From Mansonella perstans (lineage: Eukaryota > Nematoda > Chromadorea > Rhabditida > Onchocercidae), in assembly GCA_037074765.1 (NCBI GenBank), contig JBAMDO010000133.1, positions 90,238-154,237 on the forward strand: DNA of 64,000 nt. Direction: 5' to 3'. The notes below the pieces were generated by a model that had not been told where the DNA came from, did not search any database, and saw only the letters and a program-made list of their open reading frames with translations. A program made the position numbers and the translations under genes. How positions within the stretch are numbered: position 1 is the first letter of the stretch; every line of letters starts with the position of its first letter. Shown in pieces: positions 53,663-64,000 of this stretch.

Positions 53663-53704
53663 TTTGCTTATTTAACAACCCTACTTTGCTTATTTAACAA
53701 CCCT
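53663..53704. repeat. 20-bp direct repeat abutting duplication copy 2
   Basis: The 20-mer tttgcttatttaacaaccct occurs at 53663-53682 and again at 53685-53704, ending exactly where similarity to copy 1 begins. It may be a scar of the rearrangement. Confidence 0.9.
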
Positions 53705-56700
53705 TGATAAATTTAAATGTTCATTTCAGTTTTTCTAATTTTTTTACATTACTGAAAATTTTCATATCAGATAGGTTATCGAACTATTATATAAATTTGA
53801 TCGAACCCTGAAAGATTTAAAAAAAGCGAGCAGATACGTGAACAACTGTTTTGGCATTCTTCTGTGGTAGAAGTTGTTTTTTTCGTAGAAGAAATCCTCG
53901 ACTGATTTCGGTGAACAAAAGAATATGAAAATTAATTTCACCAGTCAATATTACAGAAAATAAAATTGGAAGAGGCAATAGGTGTAACTGGCATTCACAG
54001 TGATGACTGCATGCTGGAGTTGTAGAAAAAATAGGGATATGTCAGAAATCCTTTTGTCAGACGGCAACTTTTTTGCTCACTTTGTCTAAATTGTCAAAAA
54101 CCACCTAAGGCCAGACTGTAGATCTCTTGCAACTTTAAAGGTCCGAATTCTTGGTTGTCTATGGATTTCAATACTATAAAAAGGATGGAGTCAACCACAG
54201 CAGAGCTCAATTCTGCTCCCAAATTTAATGTTATCTCGACGCTTCACAATTCTCTGAAACACGAAATTCTCCATTTTCTCCACGAATAAGAAACTCACCT
54301 ATAATTGTATATTCGTATTCTCTGTATTCGCTAAGAAAATTATTAATGCCATCAATAAACTTTTATCATGCATTTTGTAAAACAAACTTCATCATTAACT
54401 TTCCCTATGAGCTTTTCCTAACCAAAGATGAAATATTTTTTTGCGACCTGCAGTTGATGGCAATGTTAATTTTTGACTCGTCATGATTTTTGACTCTTCT
54501 TGTTTCACTCACCATCACACTTAACAAAAAATGTAAATTAAAATAATTTATTGAAAGTTTCCAGGTGAAAAAAATTATTCCGTTAATATGCTTTTATGAA
54601 AAGCTCATTGTGAAATTACACAATTTTTATATAAAAAATATTCAGTACAGAGCTGTAACTTTTCATTTCTCTGAATGAAATGCGAAATAAAGGATTCCAA
54701 TTTTTGATCTTTGACTGAAACTGCATTAAAAATTTTTCACCATAAAAGGCCTAACCTTTTCGTTTAGGTCTCAAAGCCAATCTTTCTGTTGCCAAAAAAA
54801 GTTTTCCTTTAGTTCTGTCGTTTTACATTTTCCATTAGTTATCGAAACTTAAACAAAAAGGAATCGTTGGATTTATTTTCGCTGTTTTGTTCAATCACCC
54901 AAATTTAAATCCAAGTGTTCTATACATAGCAATTACCATTACTCATTGAAAAAGCATGCCGTAAATTAGTCCTATGAAAATATTAATATTTAAACAATAG
55001 CATTTTATGAATTATTTGAAAAAATGCATGCTTTCGCAGATTTACTAAACTTGCATAATAATTAAATCCATTCAGTAAAACGTCCAAGAATTTCAAAAAT
55101 ATTTATGATAGAAATTAGTTTGACGATTAAATTTACTGAATATATTTTTAATTTGCAGGTAAAATGAATTTTGAATTTCTCGCTATCTTTACACTTTTTG
55201 TGGCTAATGCAACTGCAATCAATATCACTTCAACAGGTAGATTATCTGCACTTCAGCAAAATGATTCGAAGTGATATCCACTGTACATACTTGGAAAACT
55301 GAGTGATGCATTTACTATTTAAATATCTGAAGAAATATAGGCGCAATGAAAATTTAATTGGAATTTCAGGAAGAAGAGACAACCAAACATACGATGAAGA
55401 TCTATTAGAGAAAACGTTTGTTCGTACTCAAGTAGGAACGATTATTGCTGAATATTTAGCCAAAAGAGATTTACAAAATATGGCGTTAGTAATATTCTAT
55501 TTGTGTGCAAATGCTCCTTAAAGTCAAATCATGTCCACTAAATTCCGTTATTTCACATACTAGTCATTGCAAGTGTGAAGCAAATTGCAACGAGTTAAAA
55601 ACTTGAAATTGATTGGTTGAAAATAATTACAATGAATAGTTTTTTAACATCATTTAACAGCGAAATTCCTGTCATGTCTGAATCTGCAAATTCCGTATTA
55701 AATCGTCGATCCAAAATACTGCATTATCGTGATGGCAAAATAACTCCACCATACCTAGCGAAAGCATATGAACTCGTATTTCGAACAAATTTTACCTATC
55801 TAGAGGTATGTCTCTTTTTGTTACTTTAAGTTTGAATTTAACGAAACAATATCGATTAGAAAGCTCAGTTATTTTGTTTTCAGAGGGTTTTCCTCATCTA
55901 ATTGTCTAAAATTTAAAGAAATTTCGGCTCTCATTGGTTTACAATGCTAATTTCGCTTCCTCAGCTTTCTAATAGCATAAAAGGAAGAAAAATCCGGCAA
56001 AAATCAGAAATGAATTTGTACAAAGGGAAGATTTGACGACGTTATTTCATAAATTTTAAACTTAAGGACAGATTAAAATTCATAGCACACCATTGGTCGC
56101 CGTCTCAAGCTCTTTTGTTTGGCAGTGAAAAGCCACTGGATATAACTGTCAACCCGATGTTATGCTATCTATTGATGTTGACGTCTCAGGAAAATCATCT
56201 AAAGATATTCAAAATAGCCCCAGATGGTTAGAAAATTGTAGTGAATTTTTGAACTGACCATAATTAATCAATGAATGACGTTAAATTAGTACTTAGCAAA
56301 CAAAATAGCTCAGATTATACAGTTCTAGATATGGATGTCATAATTATCCCGAATGAAATGAAAGAAAAAGGAAGTCCAATGAATGGAGTGATTATTCCGA
56401 GCAGTCGCTATCCAGGCTTTTTTATGAGTAAAATTCCAATGAAAACCATCTTCTTCCATTCCATGGAAATGGAAAGCATCCTGTTGGTCATTCTTTATAT
56501 TTACAGAAACAAACTATAATCAATGTGACTTTTGATTATGCTGTAGTTAAGTGATGTTGAAATTCAACTGTTTTAATACAAAGATTGCAGTACTCTTAAT
56601 GTCACTATCACATCGTCATCACATTTGAGTGACAATGTGACCTCTCTGTCTAATATAATAAGAACAGTATAAGATATAAAATTTAATTTAGAAGTATAAT

Positions 56701-59164
56701 TAGAATGTAATTCATTGATCTCCACAAGACCGATAAAAAATATGTCGAAGTTGGCTATTGTCATATTTGTTTTTGATTTATAATCTAATTTTTTAGTGAT
56801 GGACGTTATAAATTAGTCATCCAGTGGCAAGAAGCGTTAAAAGTGAGTTTATTAAAAATCAAAAGATAAGATGTGGCCCTTGAATCAATGCTTTCCATCT
56901 TCTAATGGATAAACATGAATTTAGGCATCACTGAAGTTAGCCATTGTGATTAGTAACAGTGATAAACAACCAAAAGATGCTAGAATCGATCGTTAAATGC
57001 AGCCGAAATTATCAGGAGGGATTTTGGTAACGCGTTGATTTGCGTTGTTGCTCAACCGGATACTCGAAAAGTGTGAGTCAGATTTGGTAATTTCTTGGTT
57101 ACGAGATAAATCCGAAGCAGATTCACGGAATGTCTGATAGAGTTCCAAGCAATAATTTGATAATTGCGATGTTGGACAAAGTAATAAAATCAATATTATA
57201 TCAGTTCTGACAGACAACGACTACTTTTATCGTTGTTTCAAGTGAAGAAGATTTCGAAGGGCAGCAGAAGAACATGGTCTTAATGTTTCACGGATCTGCT
57301 GATGTACATGCATCGACCCTTGTTGTGAATAAAGATGACACCAAAGAGATGTTGAAAACAAAGTTTGAGGATTGGAAGGTTTGACGTTTTTATGGCTCTA
57401 TTTCATGTTTAATCCCAATCGTTAATGTTGAAAAGTCGCTTTCCATTAAAATTTTATTGTTATATAAGTATTGTTTAATTTCACGTGGCTTACGTGCTGT
57501 TGATACTTTCCAAAATATGCTCTTTTCGATGCTAATTTTGTGAAATTATCTCTTCTGCAGAAGAAATTGTTCTTCCTTGACAGTCATGAAACAATGGCGT
57601 TCCATTTTACAGTGGTCAATGGGACTGAGCCTGAAGATAGTGAAGAGATATTCAGGTTAGATATTCAGAATTTTTAACGGGATGTTTGTGGTAGTTTGAG
57701 AAAATGAATTAATACATTTTTTTTTTGCAGTAATGCATTCTCAGACATTCCTCTAAGCACGTTGCGTTTACTTGATGAAACATCGACGACTGGAGTAAGC
57801 TATGAAGTTCAAACTGGTTTCCATGAGGGTCCCGTTTATGTAATTATTGGAGTTGCAAAATACGGCCGATAAAATCGAATTACGGAAAATCCTCAGCAGT
57901 TGATACCATAAAAATATTGTTATTGTGATAAACATTTGATAAAATATACAAACAAATTGTTTATTTGAAATGTCGAATATATATCTAAAAATACTGCTGT
58001 TATTGTCCAAAAGTTTCGAAAAAAATTCATGCAAAATATCTTAAACAAGATGATTTACATGAGTTCTCTCTTTTAATTATGGTAGCTTTTTTGTGTGCAA
58101 AATCTGATCAAATGCGGAATGTAAATCACAAAGTAGTGAAATATGAAATGTTATCATCTACCTTTCATGGAATTGAACCGAACAATGAAGTCTAAGGAAA
58201 ATTAATGGAATTAAAAGAAATTGCACTATGTAATTTTAAGAAAATTGATGAATCGGTGCATTTTTCAAGTTTTTCAAATATCGACTATATTTAATTCACA
58301 GAATTATGAACTTCATCTAACAAAATAATCAAACTACAAATATTTTTCAATATATTGCAAAAAATACAAAAAACCTAATTATATATGCACTGAATTTGAT
58401 GAACATGTGATTATCTTCGTATTGTGGAAAGCATATTTACAATCTTTTTAGGATTGCTCTGTTGCTTGATTCTTTATTGGCCATAAGATATTTGCGTTGA
58501 ATGGGTGAAATCTGAAAGATGCTTGAGTCCAATGATTCATTAGTCAAAACAATATTTAGATAATCACATTCAGCAATTCATCGGTGCTTCTTAAAGTTTT
58601 GATATTTTTTTGGTTATGATGACACATTCCTCGGATAGCACCGTCTAAAAAGAAATGAGGGTCATTATTATAGTGTTAATATCTTTGATTTGTTGCAAGA
58701 TTCGTCATGCATACCATACTTTGTCTGCAGCTTTAAAATGCGCAAAAGTAGATCAGTCTGCATCTTTGTCAGAAAGTCAAAAAGTTACAATTATCGCGAA
58801 AGGATTTGTAGTCGAGTTGTAACGGAGAAATGAAGTTTAAAAGTAAAGCAAACTTGAAGTAAATGTTTTCTCGTTTGTTATAATAAGATGATAATCCGGT
58901 GTAAAAAAATCGCCAATAGAGTTGCATATTATTGGGTAAATTAAATGCAATGCTCGAAATTTTGAATAATAACAAAAAAAACTGTTAAACAATACATATT
59001 CAACAGATAACAATGTTCAGCAGTATAAGAGAAAGAAGTTATAGATGATAAGCATAATTAAAGTTGAAGTGAGGCAAGAAAGAATTGTTTCAAATTAACG
59101 AAATAAAAAATCAAAAGAAGAAGGGAAGAATTTTTGAGTCAATTATAATAATTAACAGTTAATT
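53704..59164 (+). repeat. Segmental duplication, copy 2 (5.46 kb)
   Basis: Direct copy of 43680-49155. The junctions are sharp on both sides. At the right end identity stops at 'aattaacagttaatt', after which the flanks are unrelated. Because copy 2 is followed by unrelated sequence rather than by the membrane-protein gene, only the 5.46-kb block was copied, not the whole 10-kb period. Confidence 0.96.
55164..57872 (+). pseudogene. Secreted N-glycosylation-rich protein, copy 2, frameshifted
   Basis: This is the paralogue of the gene at 45163-47865, with the same ten exons and splice sites. In exon 7 one A is missing from the run after GCTAG (about 56982-56986: AGAATCG here, AGAAATCG in copy 1). 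The frame then hits TAA at 56994-56996, removing roughly the last 160 residues. Upstream of the break the frame is open, the signal peptide is intact and all splice sites are kept. It differs from copy 1 at many codons, almost all replacement changes. It may be a recent pseudogene, a truncated but expressed protein, or an intact gene with a homopolymer sequencing error. Confidence 0.7.
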
Positions 59165-59543
59165 ACGTCTGTCACCAACGAGATTTCTTGTACTGATAAA
59201 TCAACTTTTTTCACTTTGTCTTCATCTTTGGAAATGCTTGCAGGAATTCGCGCAATCTTTGCAGTAATCAGTAATAAAGAGAAACAAAAATTAAATATGC
59301 TTCTTCGACCGTTTCCGAAATTGTCATAATTGATTTAAAAATTCCAGATACTTCCTGCCGATTGCATTTCTTTATTTAACTTTTAAGGTTTTATCGAAAA
59401 TATAACCAAACTTCCTCTGTATCAAATCTGAAGACTGATTTCTAATGAGTTTTCTGTCAGATGCCAATGAGTTTGCAAAATATAATTGAAATTGTTGAAG
59501 AAATTTTTGATTTATCTATTATCAAAAAAAACCTTTTTCAGAT

Positions 59544-59648
59544 ATGGAACTTATTAGAGAAATGAGAATAGTCAATGAATTCATCAATCTCAAAAGATCA
59601 GATGATCAAATGAGCTCACAACAATCATCAAATCAGAAGGAAAGATGA
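59544..59648 (+). CDS. Possible terminal exon or micro-protein (34 aa)
   Basis: An open frame begins two bases after 'ctttttcag' and reads MELIREMRIVNEFINLKRSD and on to a Gln/Ser-rich end and TGA. Composition is protein-like and charged. No upstream exon could be connected. It could be a trans-spliced micro-protein, the last exon of an unplaced gene, or chance. Confidence 0.25.
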   Translation: MELIREMRIVNEFINLKRSDDQMSSQQSSNQKER

Positions 59649-60474
59649 CGCGTAATGATTTGTTACGGATGGTTAATGGAAATTCAGTGTTGTGTGCTTC
59701 TCTATTATTACTCACTTTTTTATTTGATTTTTTTCACTATTCGAAAATTTACAAAATATTTTGTCAAATAGGAAGCAATCATTAGTGAGACGAAGAGGGA
59801 ACTGTAATTTTATGACTTTTTTACTAAATTTAGCATGTATGTCATTTAGTGATTACATTTAGTGATTATTGAGTGAAGTTGGATAAAAAATAATTTTTTG
59901 AATTAAAAAGTAAATAGGAATTCCATCAATAATGGAGTCTTCCCAATTATTTTCCAATTTATATAATATAATTACTCATGATTCTAATGCTAATCTGTAA
60001 TTCGGTAATTTAAATGAAGTTAATCAATGAAATCTTGATTTGCGGATTCATTTATGCAAAATGTTTAAAAGTAATTTAATTAAGTATATTTTGAAAATTC
60101 CCCTCACCTGGCCTACGAAGTAAAATGCAACAATAAATACCATATAATATAAAAAGGTTTATTTTAAAAATAGATGGATTGAAAAGAAAGAACGAATTGA
60201 TAAACTTGGATAATTTTGCTGTTGTTATATTGATAAAATCATGTCAACAGTGTGTGAATTTAAATATCACAGTTGATAAATTTGTATCATGCAGTACTGA
60301 TAAATTTTGTTATTGGTAAACTATAACAAATCTATTGTAACTGGGTTGCTGTGCTTGAAATTTTTTTTAATCGTTCTTTTTATTTACTCAATAATGAATT
60401 CAAATTTGGCATCGAATAAATCAAACTTAATAATACGAAATCATTAAGAGTAGGTGTTAAAGATTCTAATTTTT

Positions 60475-60587
60475 GTAATATCGCTGTAAGCAACAAGAAA
60501 TGTACAAATGGATATTTGACCTCCAATTCAATTTTCTAATAAATGAATTGATGGAATCATAGATTATGTTGCTTACAGCGATATTAC
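60475..60587. repeat. Inverted repeat with perfect 21-bp arms
   Basis: The left arm at 60475-60495 (gtaatatcgctgtaagcaac, then a) is the exact reverse complement of 60567-60587. The 71-bp spacer contains a second small hairpin (caattca...tgaattg). The form is that of a small non-autonomous DNA element or a foldback hairpin. Confidence 0.85.
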
Positions 60588-60979
60588 AATATGGACAATT
60601 TCACTAAATTTAAATTTCACTAAATTTATTTATTTAAACATTACATTACTTAGCACTGTGAATTAAATTTAGATCGTAGCTTAAATGACCTTTAATTTGC
60701 GGTCATTTTGCCAAATGTGAAATCATTTAATAATATTCCTTCGGCCTCAAAAATCTTTCTAGATCATATGACTTAATGAGGAATTTTTTTGCAATACTGC
60801 GTGTGGTTTAATGAACACAGAAGATCAGGAAAGTAAACATGTAATTGTAAAAGTGTCGTAAAATTACGAAGTGAATTACGTGTTACATGCATCTCGTAAA
60901 TATTGATTCCAACGATGACTCTACGTGACCTCAACATGACAGATATTCTTCTTTTATGGTGACAATCGATTGAAAGAAC

Positions 60980-61203
60980 CACTAAGGCACTAGCCCGTCA
61001 GCTCAGTTGGTACTTCACGGATCACATGTAACTCGGGAACTCCATTAAGGCATGATCAATGTGATGGATAATAGCACTTTTAAGGATCGAGAATAAAAAC
61101 GATGAAAGAGCAATTATAAGCCCACTAAGGTCACTAGCTTGTTAGTATCCATTTGGTACTTTACGGGTCACAGGTAACTGGACGCTTCATTAAGGCATGA
61201 CGC
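60980..61203. repeat. Two divergent direct repeats of about 77 bp
   Basis: The blocks at about 60980-61052 and 61120-61203 share the order 'actaaggcactagc', 'ttggtacttcacggatcaca', 'gtaactcgg' and 'cattaaggcatga'. The first block contains 'gtcagctcagttggtac', which resembles a tRNA A box, but no B box or cloverleaf follows. Confidence 0.7.
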
Positions 61204-62613
61204 GTTGACTCCTCATAAAAGTGCTATTACTTGGAAGATTTATTTGTTGCTAATAATATTTCCCGGGCCTTTTTCAGGTCTTCCCTATGTTTTGGGATCT
61301 TATGGATTTATCAAAAAACCGGAATATAATATTTTCCGCGGTATTATACTGAAGAATTAAAAAAAGCTTAAACTTGAATTTGAAATTGTTTCACAGAATT
61401 GATGTAATAGAAATGATAGATTAATCTTGCTAAAAAATATTTGTATGCGTATTTATTTACGTGTATTCATACGTATGACGCTAATTTATTAAGGCAATCT
61501 AAAAGTTGCTCATGAGAAGTTGATCATAAAAGTTGGTCATATACTAAACCTGCCAAATCACACTTTGACTTGAATTACTTGATGTTGTTTACTTTTCCTC
61601 CCAAGCATTGGAAATTAAAAGTTGACACCAACTTCACGTTTACCGATTAAAATGTTCCTATCTGCTCCAATTAGAAAAGATTGCCGACTCATTACACTCC
61701 AAAACAAAACATGACGAAATTCATATTTTCGGAACAAAAATGCACTTGATTTGGTAAATATTTTTCGAAATTGATAGCGAAAATAAAAAACTTTACAGGC
61801 CAGAAAAAATTTTGCTTTGCAAAAGCTAAACATAAATTCAAAATTCCCTTTTCGAAACACGTGATAAATGCTTGAACCAATATAATTCAAATGCCAGCAT
61901 ATTTCGATAATACAAATTTCGTCAAGAATAAGCCATTGTGTCTGTCATTTTGAAAAAATCAATGTCACCGAGAATTTCATGCATTCATATGCAAATCATA
62001 TTAGATTAAAAAACACAAACTTATTCAATACCATAAGATTAAAATTTCGTTCAACTGCTAACATTTAATGCCAACTATTCATTTGTAACATTTATGCGAA
62101 TTACTATCTTATGTGTTACAAACATTTAAATTTTTCTCCATCCTTCCAAAAACTGTTTCAGCTTTAATCGGAATTCTCTCTCATACTAGAAAGAATAGCT
62201 ATGAATATATGTTAAAAATTTATAACTAACTGTTATAGTTGGAATACCTCAAAAACACATCCATCCAGCGAAGTTTCATGCATGGCTGAATGTATGTCAA
62301 ACTTTTTGCCTGAAATGCCTGAAAAATGTTCCAAAAAATCAAAAACTATACTCAGATAGTGATTATCAGGACCTCGTTTTTTTCCAGTAGTTCCAGCATC
62401 GAAACCGACAACTTTAACTATATTTCCTTCACAGTCTAAAAGCGCAAACTGTCAATTTATGGATAGAGAAGTGGGAAATAATCCGATTATGAAATCAGAT
62501 TAAAAGCTATTTCAACCTTTGGTCGTTTAATCTCGACAAATCGAAATAAAAAGCTTTCATTTGAGAATTCCTGACATTACAAAAATTCACACTGTCCTTC
62601 CCCACCTATATCA

Positions 62614-64000
62614 ATGGCGTATATCATCTGGTTTAGCATTTTGCTTTGCATCGCTTTTGCTCAGAATGAAATCTCCTCATCACCTAATCCAAACAACGAT
62701 GGCATTAATTCTAATTCACAAAATGCCATGCCTATCTATCGCCAACTTTTTGCCTCAAACACCTCACACGAAGATGCAATGGTAATTCAACCGGATCACA
62801 TAAACAATAATTTCTTCTCAGATGACTATAATGTCCTCGATCACATGGATTTGGATTCAGTTCTTGGTCAAGATACAGGTGCACACAACAGTGAATGGAA
62901 AAATATTGATGAAGAACCGCTAGAAACAAGTGGTGACAGTGATTTCATCCAGAAAATTATCGAGGATACCAATTTACCACTAAATGATTTCGACACAATT
63001 GCTGTCAATTTATCATTACTTGATCCAGACGCGGATGCACATGACAGTGGATGGAGAAATGCTGTTGGAGAATTACCAGGAACAAGCGGTAAAGCGTAAT
63101 GGCTTTTCGTTCAATACTTTAAAATTCTTTAATTTGACTTAGTTGAAATTAAGAGTTCAGACCATGAAAAATGGAAAGCAGAAATTGATCTCTCTACAGC
63201 AAAAAACTATCATTACTGTGAAAGAATATTCCCAGGTTTAGTATATGATACTGACCTCCTTAGGATCAACTTTTAGACTGCATTAATAAATTAGGACTCG
63301 AAGTAAGAGAAAGCTAATTGCAAAAAAAATATGCGATAACTGCGTTTTTTTTCAGATGAGAAGGCGAGTAAAAAGAAGAGAAATGAATACATAAAACATA
63401 AAAAAGGGGACAAGAAGACTTTTCGTTTTAAATGCAAACATTGCGGCGGTTTCTTTGCAAGTAAGCAATATCAGGAAAAACATGAACAAAAGTGTCGCGC
63501 AGTAAATAGTAAGTTTTGCAGTTTTATATTTGTTCCCAAAATATAATGATGTGAAATGCTCTGCAGAGCATCGGTGGAATAGCAATAAAAAATTCAATTT
63601 ATGCCACGACATTTTTCCATCCTCCATAGAGAGTCACTGTTGGTATTGTAATAACCAACGAATTTGAAAAGGATTTTTTCAAAAAAGATTTAAATTTGAT
63701 GCTTTTACTCAATTATGTGAGTTCGAGAAAATGAGCAATGAAATATTGAAAGTGATCTGGTATATTGTAAAGACAAACGTCATAAGAAAGTTTTTCAGAT
63801 AAGCATAACTGCACTTATCTCGGATGTAATGCGACCATGATGAGTAAAAGGAAATATACAGAACATAAGAAAGACCATAAGGGACCACCTCTTTATGAAT
63901 GCAGAGAACCTGGCTGTGGGCAAATATTCAAAGGTAAATCAGGACTTTGGAAACACATGGAGCATGAAGTTCAATGCAAAAACTGTTTCAAAGTCTTCAA
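62614..64000 (+). CDS. C2H2 zinc-finger protein with N-terminal signal-like segment, partial
   Basis: Four exons join in phase: 62614-63088, 63143-63235, 63356-63508, and 63799 to the window edge. Residues 1-17 form a signal-peptide-like hydrophobic stretch (MAYIIWFSILLCIAFAQ). About 150 acidic, Asn/Asp/Ser-rich residues follow, with two similar blocks (DTGAHNSEWKN and DADAHDSGWRN). A basic KASKKKRNEYIKHKK region comes next. Then come zinc fingers: CKHCGGFF...HEQKC, CTYLGCNATM...HKKDH, CREPGCGQIF...HMEH and the start of CKNCFKVF at the edge. C2H2 fingers normally bind DNA or RNA in the nucleus, so the leader is unexpected. Either the leader is not cleaved, an earlier exon supplies another start, or this belongs to a family of secreted zinc-finger proteins. 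The 3' end is outside the window. Confidence 0.7.

Larger units (their letters stand above)
51450..53703. other. Intergenic between membrane-protein gene and duplication copy 2
   Basis: AT-rich with long T runs. It includes a 65-bp tandem repeat and a short repeat near 53517. I see no further exon. Confidence 0.4.
59165..62613. other. Intergenic region right of the duplication
   Basis: AT-rich, 3.4 kb. A minus-strand segment at about 59166-59300 reads like a hydrophobic leader followed by a charged stretch (FCFSLLLITAKIARIPASIS, then KDEDKVKKVDL) up to a GTAATT donor, but it has no start. Apart from this, the small exon at 59544 and two repeats, I see nothing. Confidence 0.35.

Noticed and set aside
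57768..58034. 88-aa minus-strand frame (and its twin at 47761-48042)
   Set aside because: Antisense to the last exon and 3' flank of the secreted-protein gene; Phe/Ile-rich and without signals of its own.
60990..61060. tRNA gene candidate
   Set aside because: Only an A-box-like word is present. No B box, anticodon stem or acceptor stem can be folded.

Overview
This is eukaryotic nuclear DNA, very probably from a filarial or other spirurid nematode. It is roughly 70% A+T. The genes are split into many exons of about 50-290 bp, separated by introns of about 60-1000 bp with T-rich acceptors of the TTTTCAG or TTTTAG type. Several start codons lie a few bases after an acceptor-like AG, as expected for spliced-leader trans-splicing. 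The species is an inference from style and gene content. I saw no rRNA, tRNA, CRISPR array, bacterial operon or recognisable transposase.

Layout. 1-1692: 3' part of a minus-strand coiled-coil gene. 2427-8292: two plus-strand housekeeping genes, a proteasome alpha-3 subunit and the WD40 ribosome-biogenesis protein Notchless. 8451-12180: a doubtful mini-gene, a small secreted Cys-rich protein (minus) and three repeat blocks. 13536-18406: two minus-strand genes, a CENP-S/MHF1-like histone-fold protein with a very long tail, and calmodulin-lysine methyltransferase. 18400-24230: gene-poor, with short repeats and weak exon candidates. 24231-42868: three plus-strand genes in series, ACF1/BAZ1A (30 exons), ASH2L and deoxyhypusine synthase.

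43680-59164: a 5.46-kb segment is present twice as direct copies about 10 kb apart. Each copy carries the same ten-exon gene for an unrecognised secreted, sequon-rich protein. A small single-pass membrane protein gene lies between them. Copy 1 (45163-47865) is intact at 417 aa. Copy 2 (55164-57872) has a one-base deletion that truncates it. Introns of the two copies are nearly identical, but one stretch across exons 5 and 6 differs at 19 of about 40 codons, every change altering the amino acid. This pattern is the most unusual signal in the window.

59165-64000: a repeat-bearing intergenic stretch, then the 5' part of a C2H2 zinc-finger gene whose protein begins with a signal-peptide-like segment.

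The housekeeping genes cover protein turnover (proteasome), ribosome assembly (Notchless), translation factor modification (eIF5A hypusination) and chromatin (ACF1, ASH2L, CENP-S). Exon boundaries were read by eye, using splice consensus, reading phase and family similarity. For the named genes the phases close from exon to exon, except at one acceptor in the proteasome gene.
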